In this document: piece by piece, positions 38,147-46,574 of the stretch
Numbering within the stretch: the first letter of the stretch is position 1
How the letters are laid out: each line of letters starts with the position of its first letter
DNA from: Stenotrophomonas sp. Ste86
GTDB lineage: Bacteria > Pseudomonadota > Gammaproteobacteria > Xanthomonadales > Xanthomonadaceae
Length of the DNA stretch: 64,000 bases
Assembly: GCF_024519465.1 (NCBI RefSeq)
Contig: NZ_JALJRW010000006.1
Coordinates: forward strand, 120,330 to 184,329
Direction of reading: 5' to 3'
Program-made: the position numbers and the translations under genes
The notes under the pieces: generated by a model
What the model was told of the DNA's origin: nothing
The model's database searches: none
The model's input: only the letters and a program-made list of their open reading frames with translations

Positions 38147-40008
38147 ACCAAGGCAAGACCCTTTCACTCAGCGAATTGCTCGCACTCGACCCTCAGATGG
38201 CGATGCCCGACCGCCCACGCGTGCCGGCCGATCTGCTGCGCGTCACCGACAGCCAGACCACCGAAGTGGTCTTTGGCGCGGCATCCACCGTGGTCTTCGG
38301 TGGCAAAGCGGTGAGCAGCCTGTTCCCGCAACTGTACCCATTGCTGGATGGTCGGCGGACGCTCCAGGAGATCGCCGACCATCTTGATCACATCCCGCCG
38401 GCGCATGTGCAGAAAGCGATCTCGATGATGTACATGAAAGGCATCATCGAGGATGGTGTTGCCGCCGCACCGGTCGATCCCACACTGGCGCGGCGATTCC
38501 CGGCACAGCTGCAGTTCTATTCGCGCTACTTGGACCTGACCCGGGTCTACCGTAATCGCGACGATGTTCTGCAGCGCCTGCGCGACAGCCGGGTGCTGCT
38601 GGTGACCGATGCGCCCTGCGCGCCCACCCTGGTGAACGCATTGGCCGAGTTCGGACTGGGCCAGCTGGACCTGGTCTGCAGCCCTGACCTGGCCGCCCAG
38701 GTCCAGGCTGCAGGGCAGGACCTGCAGGTGCGCCATCTGTCCGATTCACCGTCAACGTATCTGCGCGACCATGCCGCGCAGCAATTGCACGGGCATGCCC
38801 TGGTGGTGCTGCTGGTGGGCCGGCATGCATCAGCGCTGCTTGAGGCGATCAACACCGCCACGCGCACCACCAGCGCGCGCATTGCCTATGCGGTGATGGG
38901 ACCGGAGCGCGTGCAGATCGGCCCGATCGTGGAACGCGACTTCACCCCCTGTTTCACCTGCGCGGGCGATACCGCGCCGGGCGCGGACGCCTGTCTGGAT
39001 CCACTGGCGGTCGACTATGGGATACATACCTTCAGCCTGGCCTGCCTGACCCTGCTCACCCACCTGGCGCCGATCACCACCGCCGATCGGATCCAGGTGC
39101 TGTCGGCCGATACGCTGGGGTTCGAAGGCACCCCGTTGTATCGGCAACCGGGATGCCCGGCATGCGGGCTGGGAGGCGCCAACGGCTCGGACCTCACGGC
39201 CTGGTTCGCCACCGGTGCGCAGCTTCGTCACTCACTGGCGTGGTTCTACAACGAGAATGCGAATTTCAAGCGTCACCACATGATCCCCAAGGGTCACCAG
39301 GTCCACTACGAAGAGAAGAACACGCGTGCCGCTGCCGGTGCCGTGAAGACCATGGACAATGCAACGGCACAGCGCATCGAACTGGCCACCTCCCTGCCCG
39401 CCGGACTGCTGCAGCCCTATGCAGGCGACTATGCGCTGTCGAGCGATTGCAGCGGGGTGCCGTTGCCGCAGCGAATCAACATGCTGCTCAGCGTGGCGGC
39501 CACCCGCCGCGTACAACCGATTGCTGAAGGGATGGAGGTCGGCTTCCGGGTAGTGCCTTCCGGCGGCGCGCTGTCGTCGCAGAACCTGTATCTGGTCAAC
39601 TTCTCCGTTCCGGAGCTGCAGCAGGGCATCTTTTACTGCAACCCCGACGGAGATTTCAATCGCGTCGGCGACGGCATCGCCAGCCTCGACGACCTCGGCC
39701 TGCTGGTGCAACCGGATTGGCAGGAGCGGCTGCCGCAGGCGGCCGTGGTAATCACCGAGGCGTATGGGCGGGTGGAAAGCAAGTACATGGGCATAAGCTA
39801 TCGCTACACGCTCAGCGATGCAGGCGCGATGCTCGCCACGCTGATGGCGTTGGCGGCACGGCTTGGAATCGACCTTGCACATACGGCCAATTTCTACGAT
39901 GACACGCTTGCCGCTACCCTGCGTTGCCAAGGCATAATCGAGTATCCCGCGCTTGTGTGCCTGCTCTACGACGCAAGCACGGATGTGGCCGCACAGGAGG
40001 CGGCATGA
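38143..40008 (+). CDS. RRE-ThiF-nitroreductase fusion (azoline oxidase with E1-like domain), 621 aa
   Basis: Three parts can be read. Residues 40-110 form a PqqD/RRE-like winged helix (SSLFPQLYPLLDGRRTLQEI, HVQKAISMMYMKGII). Residues 130-345 are E1-like with zinc pairs Cys270/273 (PCFTCAG) and Cys338/341 (GCPACGLGG). Residues 400-621 are a nitroreductase-fold domain with PSGGALSSQNLYLVN and SKYMGISYRYTLSDAGAMLATLMALAARLGI. It probably binds the leader, and oxidises azolines to thiazoles or oxazoles using FMN. A linker at about 370-395 is polar. It overlaps both neighbours by four bases. Confidence 0.82.
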   Translation: MNQGKTLSLSELLALDPQMAMPDRPRVPADLLRVTDSQTTEVVFGAASTVVFGGKAVSSLFPQLYPLLDGRRTLQEIADHLDHIPPAHVQKAISMMYMKGIIEDGVAAAPVDPTLARRFPAQLQFYSRYLDLTRVYRNRDDVLQRLRDSRVLLVTDAPCAPTLVNALAEFGLGQLDLVCSPDLAAQVQAAGQDLQVRHLSDSPSTYLRDHAAQQLHGHALVVLLVGRHASALLEAINTATRTTSARIAYAVMGPERVQIGPIVERDFTPCFTCAGDTAPGADACLDPLAVDYGIHTFSLACLTLLTHLAPITTADRIQVLSADTLGFEGTPLYRQPGCPACGLGGANGSDLTAWFATGAQLRHSLAWFYNENANFKRHHMIPKGHQVHYEEKNTRAAAGAVKTMDNATAQRIELATSLPAGLLQPYAGDYALSSDCSGVPLPQRINMLLSVAATRRVQPIAEGMEVGFRVVPSGGALSSQNLYLVNFSVPELQQGIFYCNPDGDFNRVGDGIASLDDLGLLVQPDWQERLPQAAVVITEAYGRVESKYMGISYRYTLSDAGAMLATLMALAARLGIDLAHTANFYDDTLAATLRCQGIIEYPALVCLLYDASTDVAAQEAA

Positions 40009-41048
40009 GCCAGTCGCCACCGTTTCTCCTGGTCGAATTCTATTATCCGATGATCGATGACGGCAATGGAGGGGACTGCATCGGCGACGCCTGCCTGGTG
40101 GCCGTACTGCAGCCGCTGGCCCGGACACTGTCGGCCCATCCCGGGGTGGAGAGCTATGATTTCATGCGCTACTCGATCGACGGTTACCACCTGCGCATCA
40201 AGTTCCATGGCCAGCGCTGCGCACTGCAAAGGCTTGCCGACGAAGGCGTTCGCCCGGCCCTGCAGGCGTTTGCGCTCAGCCACGCGCGCTTGCTCGCGCA
40301 GGACATGGCCTTGGGCGATTTTGGCCAGCGCCTGGTGGCGCGGCTGGGCAAGGAGGGGGATTCACTGAAGGAAGGGGGCGATTTCGCGCTGCGCATGGCG
40401 CGCGATGCGTCGGAGCTGTTCGAGTCTGCGGCGGTCCGCAGCGACTACCTGGCGCTGTCGCGCTGCATGTGCGACCTGCTGCTGGTGGCGATCGAGCAGG
40501 ACCTCCTCCCGCGGGAGCGCCGCACGCTGGTAAGGCTCATGCTGGTGCAGTTGCTGGAGGCCAGCGGCCTCAATGCGGCGGGGCTGCACTATCTGGCAAC
40601 GTTCGCCGCGCGTCAGTGGCAGGGGTACTTCAATATCGACCCGGCGCAGATCGCCAGCTGCCGCGCTACCGCCGCTGCCGCAGCGGAAAGGTTTTCCTCG
40701 TTCCTGGCCGGGGCAGGTGACAGCGCGGCGAGCGCCAGGGCACTGCCGGCGCGCTTCCGACCGGCATACGAACTGCACATGCGGCAGATGCTGCCGATGA
40801 TGGCGGCGCTGGTGGACATTGGCCAGGGCGGTGCAGCCACCAGTCATACCGCACTGCGCCTGCTCAGCATGGTGCACCTGGCGCACAACCGGCTGGGCCT
40901 GAACATCCTGCAGGAAATCATCTTCGCCGAGCTGGCGATCCGTCACTTCGCCATTGGTCTGGACCAGGCCGAAGTTCACGACAACACCGCGTGGGTGGAC
41001 AGAAACCTGACCACTTACCTGGCCAACGCCGGTGGCATCACGCTATGA
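40005..41048 (+). CDS. SpaB_C / thiopeptide-type biosynthesis protein, copy 3, 347 aa
   Basis: The ATG at 40005 overlaps the fusion gene by four bases. The N-terminal motif is YDFMRYSIDGYHLRIKFHG (Arg55, His62, Arg64), again the RY-x4-G-Y-HLR block, followed by long helices. Like copy 1 it lacks the PExxRYGG element. A segment RLLSMVHLAHNRLGLNILQE near the C-terminus is also present in copy 1 in similar form (QVLSLVHQVFNRLGISLIDE), so copies 1 and 3 are more alike to each other than to copy 2. It may be a second cycloaddition-type enzyme or a partner subunit. No known pathway explains three such proteins. Confidence 0.76.
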   Translation: MSQSPPFLLVEFYYPMIDDGNGGDCIGDACLVAVLQPLARTLSAHPGVESYDFMRYSIDGYHLRIKFHGQRCALQRLADEGVRPALQAFALSHARLLAQDMALGDFGQRLVARLGKEGDSLKEGGDFALRMARDASELFESAAVRSDYLALSRCMCDLLLVAIEQDLLPRERRTLVRLMLVQLLEASGLNAAGLHYLATFAARQWQGYFNIDPAQIASCRATAAAAAERFSSFLAGAGDSAASARALPARFRPAYELHMRQMLPMMAALVDIGQGGAATSHTALRLLSMVHLAHNRLGLNILQEIIFAELAIRHFAIGLDQAEVHDNTAWVDRNLTTYLANAGGITL

Positions 41049-41074
41049 GCCCCGTCGCTTTCAAGGAGACAGCA

Positions 41075-41257
41075 ATGAAGAAGAACCCGCTTCTGATCAT
41101 CGGTGTGGTTGGCCTGGTTATCACGGCCGCCATGCATCTGGGCATGAGCTTGGCCGGGGTCAGCCGGGCCGGTTCCGGGCTTGGACTGTGGATGGCCTGT
41201 TACAGCGCATGGCTCGGCTTTTCGATCATCGGCCTGGTGCTGTCCAGGAAGCGTTGA
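41075..41257 (+). CDS. Small two-helix membrane protein in the RiPP operon, 60 aa
   Basis: The ATG at 41075 is set by AAGGAG six bases upstream; an earlier in-frame ATG at 41045 overlaps the previous stop codon. Two membrane helices cover residues 5-25 (PLLIIGVVGLVITAAMHLG) and 35-55 (GLWMACYSAWLGFSIIGLVL), ending in SRKR. It is the first of two membrane proteins between the modification enzymes and the exporter, a position often held by immunity or export-assisting proteins. No family is recognised, so this is inference from position. Confidence 0.72.
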   Translation: MKKNPLLIIGVVGLVITAAMHLGMSLAGVSRAGSGLGLWMACYSAWLGFSIIGLVLSRKR

Positions 41258-41301
41258 CAGTCAGATCCGCCCACCGCAGCCGCATGCACGCGAAGGATAC
41301 G

Positions 41302-42045
41302 ATGGATACCGTGGCGACACTTCCCGATACCCCCCGGCCCAGCGCCTGGACGACACTGCTCAATGTTCTCGTTTCACCCGCCGCCGCATGTGATGACATC
41401 GCGCGGCGCCGACGCCACGCCCTGCTTCCGCTGGTACTGCTGCTGCTCTCCTTTTCGACATTGTGGGTCTACTACTACAGCCGGGTTGATTTCGGCTGGT
41501 TGTTGGAGAGGATGATCGACAGCAGCATGGCGCGGATGAAGGAGGGCGTGTCGCGCCAGGAGGTGGAGATGCGTATGGGCGAGTTGACCGCCGGCATGAT
41601 GTGCGCGCTGATGCTGTTCGCCGGGCTGGCATCGATCCTGATGATTCTTGCATTCCGAGCGGTGTACCTGCTGGTGCTGTCTCGCCTGCTCAGCGAACGC
41701 CAGACGGGCATTGCCACCTGGATGGCGCTGTCGATCTGGGCAGCGGTACCCACTGCGCTCTCCAGCGTGATCGCGCTGCTCTACATCCTCACGCTGGATG
41801 TGAGCTACCTGATGCCCGAGGACGTGGCCGTGGCCTCGGTCAACCACCTGTTCCTGCACCTGCCCTCGAGTGATCGCTGGGCACCGCTGGCGACCAGCCT
41901 GGATGTGTTCCTGGGCTGGAACGCGGTGATTCTCGGGGTTGGATTCTCCCGCTGGACCGGTACCGCCTGGTGGGTGGGGCAGCTGGTTGGCTTCTTTCCC
42001 TTCGTCCTGATCTACGCCATATGGGCGGCCATCGTCGCGTTCTGA
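41302..42045 (+). CDS. YIP1-family-like membrane protein in the RiPP operon, 247 aa
   Basis: The ATG at 41302 has GAAGGA just upstream; the ATG at 41284 has none. The protein begins WTTLLNVLVSPAAACDDIARRRRH, a start typical of YIP1-domain membrane proteins, and carries five helices at about residues 38-56, 95-120, 138-162, 195-215 and 222-245. The function of bacterial YIP1-like proteins in peptide clusters is not established; self-protection or transporter assistance are possible. It lies 48 bases before the adaptor gene. Confidence 0.68.
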   Translation: MDTVATLPDTPRPSAWTTLLNVLVSPAAACDDIARRRRHALLPLVLLLLSFSTLWVYYYSRVDFGWLLERMIDSSMARMKEGVSRQEVEMRMGELTAGMMCALMLFAGLASILMILAFRAVYLLVLSRLLSERQTGIATWMALSIWAAVPTALSSVIALLYILTLDVSYLMPEDVAVASVNHLFLHLPSSDRWAPLATSLDVFLGWNAVILGVGFSRWTGTAWWVGQLVGFFPFVLIYAIWAAIVAF

Positions 42046-42093
42046 TCCCGTGCGGTACTCAACAGCAGGGTTGCGCCCCTGATTGGAGTCGGT

Positions 42094-43266
42094 TTGTTCA
42101 AGAGCAAGCGTGCCCGCCTCGGCCTGATCGGTGCGGTGATCGTGATCATCCTCGTGGCGGCAAGGCTGCTGGCCCCCACCCAGACCCAAGCGGTGGAGAT
42201 CGGCCAGGTCCAGGTCCGGCCGGTGCGCACCACGGTACTGGCGTCCGGTTCGGTTGCATTCGTCCGGACCGTCGAGCTGCGCCCTGAGATCACCGGCCGC
42301 GTCTCGCGTATCGCGGTGTCGATGGGCGATTTCGTCAAGCAGGGCGATATTCTGTTGGAGTTCGATCCCAGTACGCTGCAGGCCGAGCTGTCCCGCCAGA
42401 CGGCAAGCATCGCGGCCCAGCAAGGCATGCTCCGACGCGCCAATGACAGTCTGGACCGCGCGGACCGGCATGCGCAGCGAAGCCGTGAAATCTTCGAGCG
42501 GCAGCTGATGAGTCGCGACGGCTACGACGACATCCAGACCACCGCCAACCTGGCCCGACATGACCTGCAGATCCAACGCGACAATCTGAAGATGGCCACG
42601 GCCATGCGCAGGAGCATCGAGGAGAACCTGGGCAAGACCGTCATCCGCGCGCCATTCGATGGCCAGGTGGTGGATGTGGCGATCAAGATCGGCGAGACCG
42701 CCGTTGCCGGGATTACCAACATGGCCGGCTCGCAACTGATGACACTGGCCGATACCCAGGACGTGGTGGCCGACCTGCTTGTCGATGAGGTGGACGTCGG
42801 CAGATTGGCGATCGGCCAACCGGTGGAGGTGGACGTGGTTGCACTGGGCGAGCGACGGATGACCGGCAAGGTCGCCGAGATCGGCCTGGCGGCTCAACCC
42901 AAGCAGGGCAACGAAGCGCTCAAGTACAAGGCGCGCGTGGCCTTCCCGGCGATGGACACCGCAGGCGTTCTCAAGGACATGACGGTTCGAGCCGAGGTCG
43001 TGGTTGCGGCGGGGCAAGCAGCACCTGCGGTGCCATTGCGCGCGATCCTCAGCGAACCGCTGGGGCGCGGCGAGCGACGCCACCACCTGTTTGTGGTTGA
43101 AGGCAACCGGGCACGCAAGCGCGTGGTCGAACTTGGCCGTGCCGATGACGAGTTCCAGGTGATCAGTGCGGGCGTCAGCGCCGGCGACCGCTTCGTGGTT
43201 GGACCGTATGAGCAACTGCGGCACTTGAAGGACGGCGACATCGTGCGAAGCGTGCAGACCCAATGA
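42094..43266 (+). CDS. MacA-like periplasmic adaptor (HlyD/RND membrane fusion family), 390 aa
   Basis: A TTG start at 42094 is favoured: GGAG lies five bases upstream and no ATG is nearby. One N-terminal membrane helix (about residues 9-27) is followed by a lipoyl-like half-motif, ITGRVSRIAVSMGDFVKQGDILLEFD, a helical hairpin of about 80 residues (LRRANDSLDRADRHAQ...), the second lipoyl half (GKTVIRAPFDGQVVDVAIKIGE) and a beta-barrel domain. This is the MacA/YknX layout. It would link an inner-membrane ABC exporter to an outer-membrane channel for peptide secretion. It overlaps the ATPase gene by four bases. Confidence 0.9.
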   Translation: MFKSKRARLGLIGAVIVIILVAARLLAPTQTQAVEIGQVQVRPVRTTVLASGSVAFVRTVELRPEITGRVSRIAVSMGDFVKQGDILLEFDPSTLQAELSRQTASIAAQQGMLRRANDSLDRADRHAQRSREIFERQLMSRDGYDDIQTTANLARHDLQIQRDNLKMATAMRRSIEENLGKTVIRAPFDGQVVDVAIKIGETAVAGITNMAGSQLMTLADTQDVVADLLVDEVDVGRLAIGQPVEVDVVALGERRMTGKVAEIGLAAQPKQGNEALKYKARVAFPAMDTAGVLKDMTVRAEVVVAAGQAAPAVPLRAILSEPLGRGERRHHLFVVEGNRARKRVVELGRADDEFQVISAGVSAGDRFVVGPYEQLRHLKDGDIVRSVQTQ

Positions 43267-43958
43267 GCAGCGTGCCCGCAGGCGCCGCGGCCGCCGTGTT
43301 GGACGTCCGTCAGGTCAACAAGCAGTTCATGAGCGGCGGCGAGCCGCTGGCAGCGCTGAAGAACGTCTCGCTGTCGGTGATGGCGGGCGATTACATGGCG
43401 ATCGTCGGCTCGTCCGGATCAGGCAAGTCAACGCTGATGAACATTCTCGGTTGCCTGGATCGCCCCAGCAGCGGCGAGCTGTGGTTCGAAGGCGTCCCGA
43501 TCACCGGCAGGAGTCCGACAGCCCTGGCGCGTATCCGCAACCAGCGGATCGGCTTTGTGTTCCAGAACTATTCCCTCCTGCCCAAGTTGACCGCCGTGGA
43601 CAATGTCGCCCAGCCCCTGGTATTTGCCGGCGTCGGCGCGGCCGAGCGCCGCCGTAGCGCTGAAGGCATGCTTGCGCGGGTGGGCCTGTCCGATCGAAGC
43701 AGCCACTATCCCTCGCAGCTCTCCGGTGGGCAGCAGCAACGGGTGGCGATCGCGCGGGCGCTGGTCACCCGACCGGCGCTGATTCTGGCCGACGAACCCA
43801 CCGGCAACCTGGACTTGGCCAGCCGCGAGGCGGTGCTGGGGTTGTTTGAGGCGCTACACGCCGAGGGCAACACGATCGTGATCGTCACGCATGATCCAGA
43901 GATCGCCGTACGCTGCCATCGGGTGATCGAGATCCGCGACGGGGAGGTGGTGGCATGA
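43263..43958 (+). CDS. MacB-type ABC exporter ATPase, 231 aa
   Basis: Walker A is GSSGSGKST (residues 49-57), the signature [15 protein letters not shown] (153-167) and Walker [14 protein letters not shown] (172-184), with [15 protein letters not shown] near the end. The size and LolD/MacB-like sequence fit the nucleotide-binding half of a MacB-type exporter, here encoded separately from the permease. It overlaps the adaptor and permease genes by four bases each. The three genes form a tripartite peptide exporter; a TolC-like outer membrane protein is not encoded nearby and may be provided elsewhere. Confidence 0.93.
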   Translation: MSSVPAGAAAAVLDVRQVNKQFMSGGEPLAALKNVSLSVMAGDYMAIVGSSGSGKSTLMNILGCLDRPSSGELWFEGVPITGRSPTALARIRNQRIGFVFQNYSLLPKLTAVDNVAQPLVFAGVGAAERRRSAEGMLARVGLSDRSSHYPSQLSGGQQQRVAIARALVTRPALILADEPTGNLDLASREAVLGLFEALHAEGNTIVIVTHDPEIAVRCHRVIEIRDGEVVA

Positions 43959-45187
43959 TCGACCGCATCCTGCTGGAAAGCGTCTCGGCCGCGTTCCGGT
44001 CGCTGTTGGCAAGTCCGGGGCGTACCGTGCTGACCTCGCTGGGCGTCGCCATCGGCGTTACAGCCACCATCACCGTGGTATCCATCATTGCCGGCTTCAA
44101 CACCCAGATCAATGAACGTTTCGAGGGTTTCGGCGCCAACTCGGTGACCATTCAGCCAAAGAACTCCTTCGAAGACCAGTTGAAGGGACGCATCGCCTAT
44201 CTCCGCTATGAAGAGCTGGACCTGGTGGCCAGGCGCGTCCACGGCATCTCCAACATCACCCCGGAGATGAGTGTCTTCGGACAGTTCCGCGGCACCGTTC
44301 AGTACAAGGGAAAGTCCACCATCACCGACGTCAAGGGGACCGCCAGCAGCTGGCAGAACCTGCTTCGCACCTACCCGGAGAAGGGACGCTTCCTGGTGGC
44401 CTCCGACGATGAAGCGCGGCGCCGGGTAGCGGTCATTGGTCCAAGCGTGGCCAAACAGCTGAAAATGCCTGACAACCCTATCGGGGAGTACATCCAGGTG
44501 GGCTCGGGATGGGCCAAGGTGGTGGGGGTGCTGGAGCGACGCGGCAAGAGCTTCGGGGTGGACCAGGATGATCTGGTCCTGATGCCATTTTCCACCGGCC
44601 GCGCAATGAGCAGCCGCGAGCGCGATCCAAGCTTCTGGATCCAGCTGGAAGTTGACGACCCGGCGCGCATGAGCGACACCATCGAGCGTATCCGTCAGTT
44701 GCTGCGGCAATCGCGTGGCATCGCCGATGATGAAGAAGAAGATTTCGAGGTGCAGACCTCGACCCAGTTCATGGATGCGTTCAACGAGATGAGCCTGTCG
44801 ATCTCGCTGATTTCCGGCGGCATCATGGCCATATCGATGCTGGTTGGTGGTATCGGCATCATGAACATGATGCTGGTATCCGTCGCCGAACGCACCCGGG
44901 AGATCGGTATCCTCAAGGCGTTGGGGGCCACCCGCAACTGGATCGTGGTGATGTTCCTGTCCGAGGCGGTGATGATGGCCCTGGCCGGCTGCCTGCTGGG
45001 CCTGTTGTTGAGCACCGTGGCGATCATGGGAGTGGGCCTGATCCCCGGCTTCCCTCCGCCGTCCACCCCGCTATGGGCAATCGGGTTGTCGATGGGCTTC
45101 TGCGTACTGATCGGCGGATCGTTCGGCGTCATTCCCGCGGTCAAGGCCGCCAACATGGAACCCATCGAGGCAATGCGCCGCAGCTGA
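43955..45187 (+). CDS. MacB/FtsX-type ABC permease, 410 aa
   Basis: One helix near the N-terminus ([19 protein letters not shown]) is followed by a large periplasmic domain at about residues 50-280 and three helices at about 285-310, 335-360 and 370-395, the MacB_PCD-FtsX layout. The [31 protein letters not shown] block between helices is the hallmark of MacB-type permeases. It pairs with the ATPase encoded just upstream, and like other MacAB systems probably works as a mechanotransducer moving periplasmic substrates to TolC. It is the last gene of the operon. Confidence 0.93.
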   Translation: MIDRILLESVSAAFRSLLASPGRTVLTSLGVAIGVTATITVVSIIAGFNTQINERFEGFGANSVTIQPKNSFEDQLKGRIAYLRYEELDLVARRVHGISNITPEMSVFGQFRGTVQYKGKSTITDVKGTASSWQNLLRTYPEKGRFLVASDDEARRRVAVIGPSVAKQLKMPDNPIGEYIQVGSGWAKVVGVLERRGKSFGVDQDDLVLMPFSTGRAMSSRERDPSFWIQLEVDDPARMSDTIERIRQLLRQSRGIADDEEEDFEVQTSTQFMDAFNEMSLSISLISGGIMAISMLVGGIGIMNMMLVSVAERTREIGILKALGATRNWIVVMFLSEAVMMALAGCLLGLLLSTVAIMGVGLIPGFPPPSTPLWAIGLSMGFCVLIGGSFGVIPAVKAANMEPIEAMRRS

Positions 45188-45229
45188 GCGGAGATCGACC
45201 CGCGCGCCGGTTTTGCCGCTCCGCCGCGG

Positions 45230-46132
45230 CTACGGCGCGCTGTCCTCGGCCACCAGCGCGTGATGCACACTGATTCCGGCGCGGACACCTTCGGCATTGG
45301 CCAGGGTGATGTTGCCCACCACGGTCGCATCGCCGGCGGCGTACACGCCGGGCACGCTGGTCTGCTTCTGCGCGTCCACCTGCACCAGCACGCCGATCGG
45401 GCTGTCTTCCAGCACGCAGCTGAGCTGTTCGACCAGCGGCGAGGCCATGTGCTGGCGGGCCGCAACGAACAGCGCGCGCAGGTCGATGTGGCGGCCGTCG
45501 GCAAGCAGCGCCCCGCTCAGGTCCGGCGCCTGCCCGGCCAGTTTGACCACCTGCGCGGTTTCGATGCTGACGCCGCGCCGCTGCAGCATCGCCCGTTCGT
45601 CGTCGTCGATGACCATGCCGTGCGCGAACAGCGTGACCTGGCCCCAGTCGGCGAGCAGGCCGGCCATCTTCACCGACATCGCGTGACCGCCAAGCAGGCC
45701 GATCGCGCCGCCGCCGACCTCGTAGCCGTGGCAGTACGGGCAGTGCAGCACGCTGTGGCCCCACCGTTCGCTCACCCCGGCAATGTCGGGCAATTCGTCG
45801 CGGATACCGGTGGCCAGCAGCAGCTTGCGCGCTGCCCACGTGCCGCCGTCGGCGGTGGTGACCGTGAAGCCATCGGCGCTGGCATGTGCGTCGGTGACGG
45901 TGTCACTGACCCAGCGCACGGTCGGGTAGTCCAGCAGCTGCGCCTTGGCCTGCCGGAGCATCTCGCTACCGGCGATGCCGTCCTGGCCCAGCACGCCGTG
46001 CGAATGCGCGGCGAAGCGGTTGCGCGGCAGCCCGCTGTCGATCACCAGGACGTCGCGGCGCGCACGCGCCAGGATCAGGGCGGCGGACAGGCCGGCAAAA
46101 CTGCCGCCTACGATCACGGCGTCAAATCGCAT
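45230..46132 (-). CDS. Thioredoxin-reductase-like NAD(P)/FAD oxidoreductase, 300 aa
   Basis: The ATG at 46132 opens the FAD motif MRFDAVIVGGSFAGLSAALILARA; longer frames upstream run over the regulator gene. A redox CxxC is present in HCPYCHGYE, then the NAD(P) motif IGLLGGHAMSVKMAGLL and VYAAGDATVVGNITLANAEG near the C-terminus. This is the short, low-molecular-weight TrxR-like class often paired with Rrf2 regulators in Xanthomonadales. The natural electron acceptor is unknown. The frame overlaps the upstream Rrf2 gene, so the two are an operon. Confidence 0.88.
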   Translation of the reverse strand: MRFDAVIVGGSFAGLSAALILARARRDVLVIDSGLPRNRFAAHSHGVLGQDGIAGSEMLRQAKAQLLDYPTVRWVSDTVTDAHASADGFTVTTADGGTWAARKLLLATGIRDELPDIAGVSERWGHSVLHCPYCHGYEVGGGAIGLLGGHAMSVKMAGLLADWGQVTLFAHGMVIDDDERAMLQRRGVSIETAQVVKLAGQAPDLSGALLADGRHIDLRALFVAARQHMASPLVEQLSCVLEDSPIGVLVQVDAQKQTSVPGVYAAGDATVVGNITLANAEGVRAGISVHHALVAEDSAP

Positions 46133-46574
46133 GGGGAACTCCTGCTGCATGGCGGGCCAGGTGGCGGGCGAAGGCCTCGCCGAGGGTGGCCAGGGTGGTG
46201 CCGCGCAGGCGCTGCTCAAGCAGGGCCTGGGCCTGGCGGTAGCTGTCGTCCAGCGCCTCGTTGACCACCTGCTGCACCGGACAGCCACGTCCGGTCTCGC
46301 GCGCACCGGTGTGCAGCAGGGCCGGCGCGCCGATGGCGATGTAGACGTCGTGCAGGGTGATCTGTGCCGGCTCACGTGCCAGCTGGCTGCCGCCGCCGTG
46401 ACCGCGCACCGTGCGCACCAGCCCGCCCCGTTGCAGGGCGGCAAGCAGGCGCCGGATCACCACCGGGTGGGTGGGCAGGCACATGGCGAGCTGCTCGGAA
46501 GTGCGTGGGCCATCCTGACCGACCAGATGGGCCATCACATGCAGGGCGTCGGAGAACTGGTTGCTGGATTTCAT
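46122..46574 (-). CDS. Rrf2-family transcriptional regulator, 150 aa
   Basis: The ATG at 46574 starts MKSSNQFSDALHVMAHLV, the helix-turn-helix start of Rrf2 proteins; the in-frame ATG at 46613 lies beyond the operator. RTSEQLAMCLPTHPVVIRRLLAALQRGGLVRTVRGHGGGSQLAREPAQITLHDVYIAI (in pieces) is the winged helix and dimer helix. One Cys in the C-terminal part (GRGCPVQQVV) is a single conserved position, so redox sensing through it is possible. It overlaps the flavoprotein gene by 11 bases and likely represses both genes through the palindrome at its own start. Confidence 0.9.
   Translation of the reverse strand: MKSSNQFSDALHVMAHLVGQDGPRTSEQLAMCLPTHPVVIRRLLAALQRGGLVRTVRGHGGGSQLAREPAQITLHDVYIAIGAPALLHTGARETGRGCPVQQVVNEALDDSYRQAQALLEQRLRGTTLATLGEAFARHLARHAAGVPHAI

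Noticed and set aside
27740..45187. Class I lanthipeptide cluster
   Set aside because: A LanB-like protein is present, but there is no LanC cyclase, the dehydratase is split, and YcaO plus nitroreductase genes point to azoles. A thiopeptide- or goadsporin-like product is the better reading.
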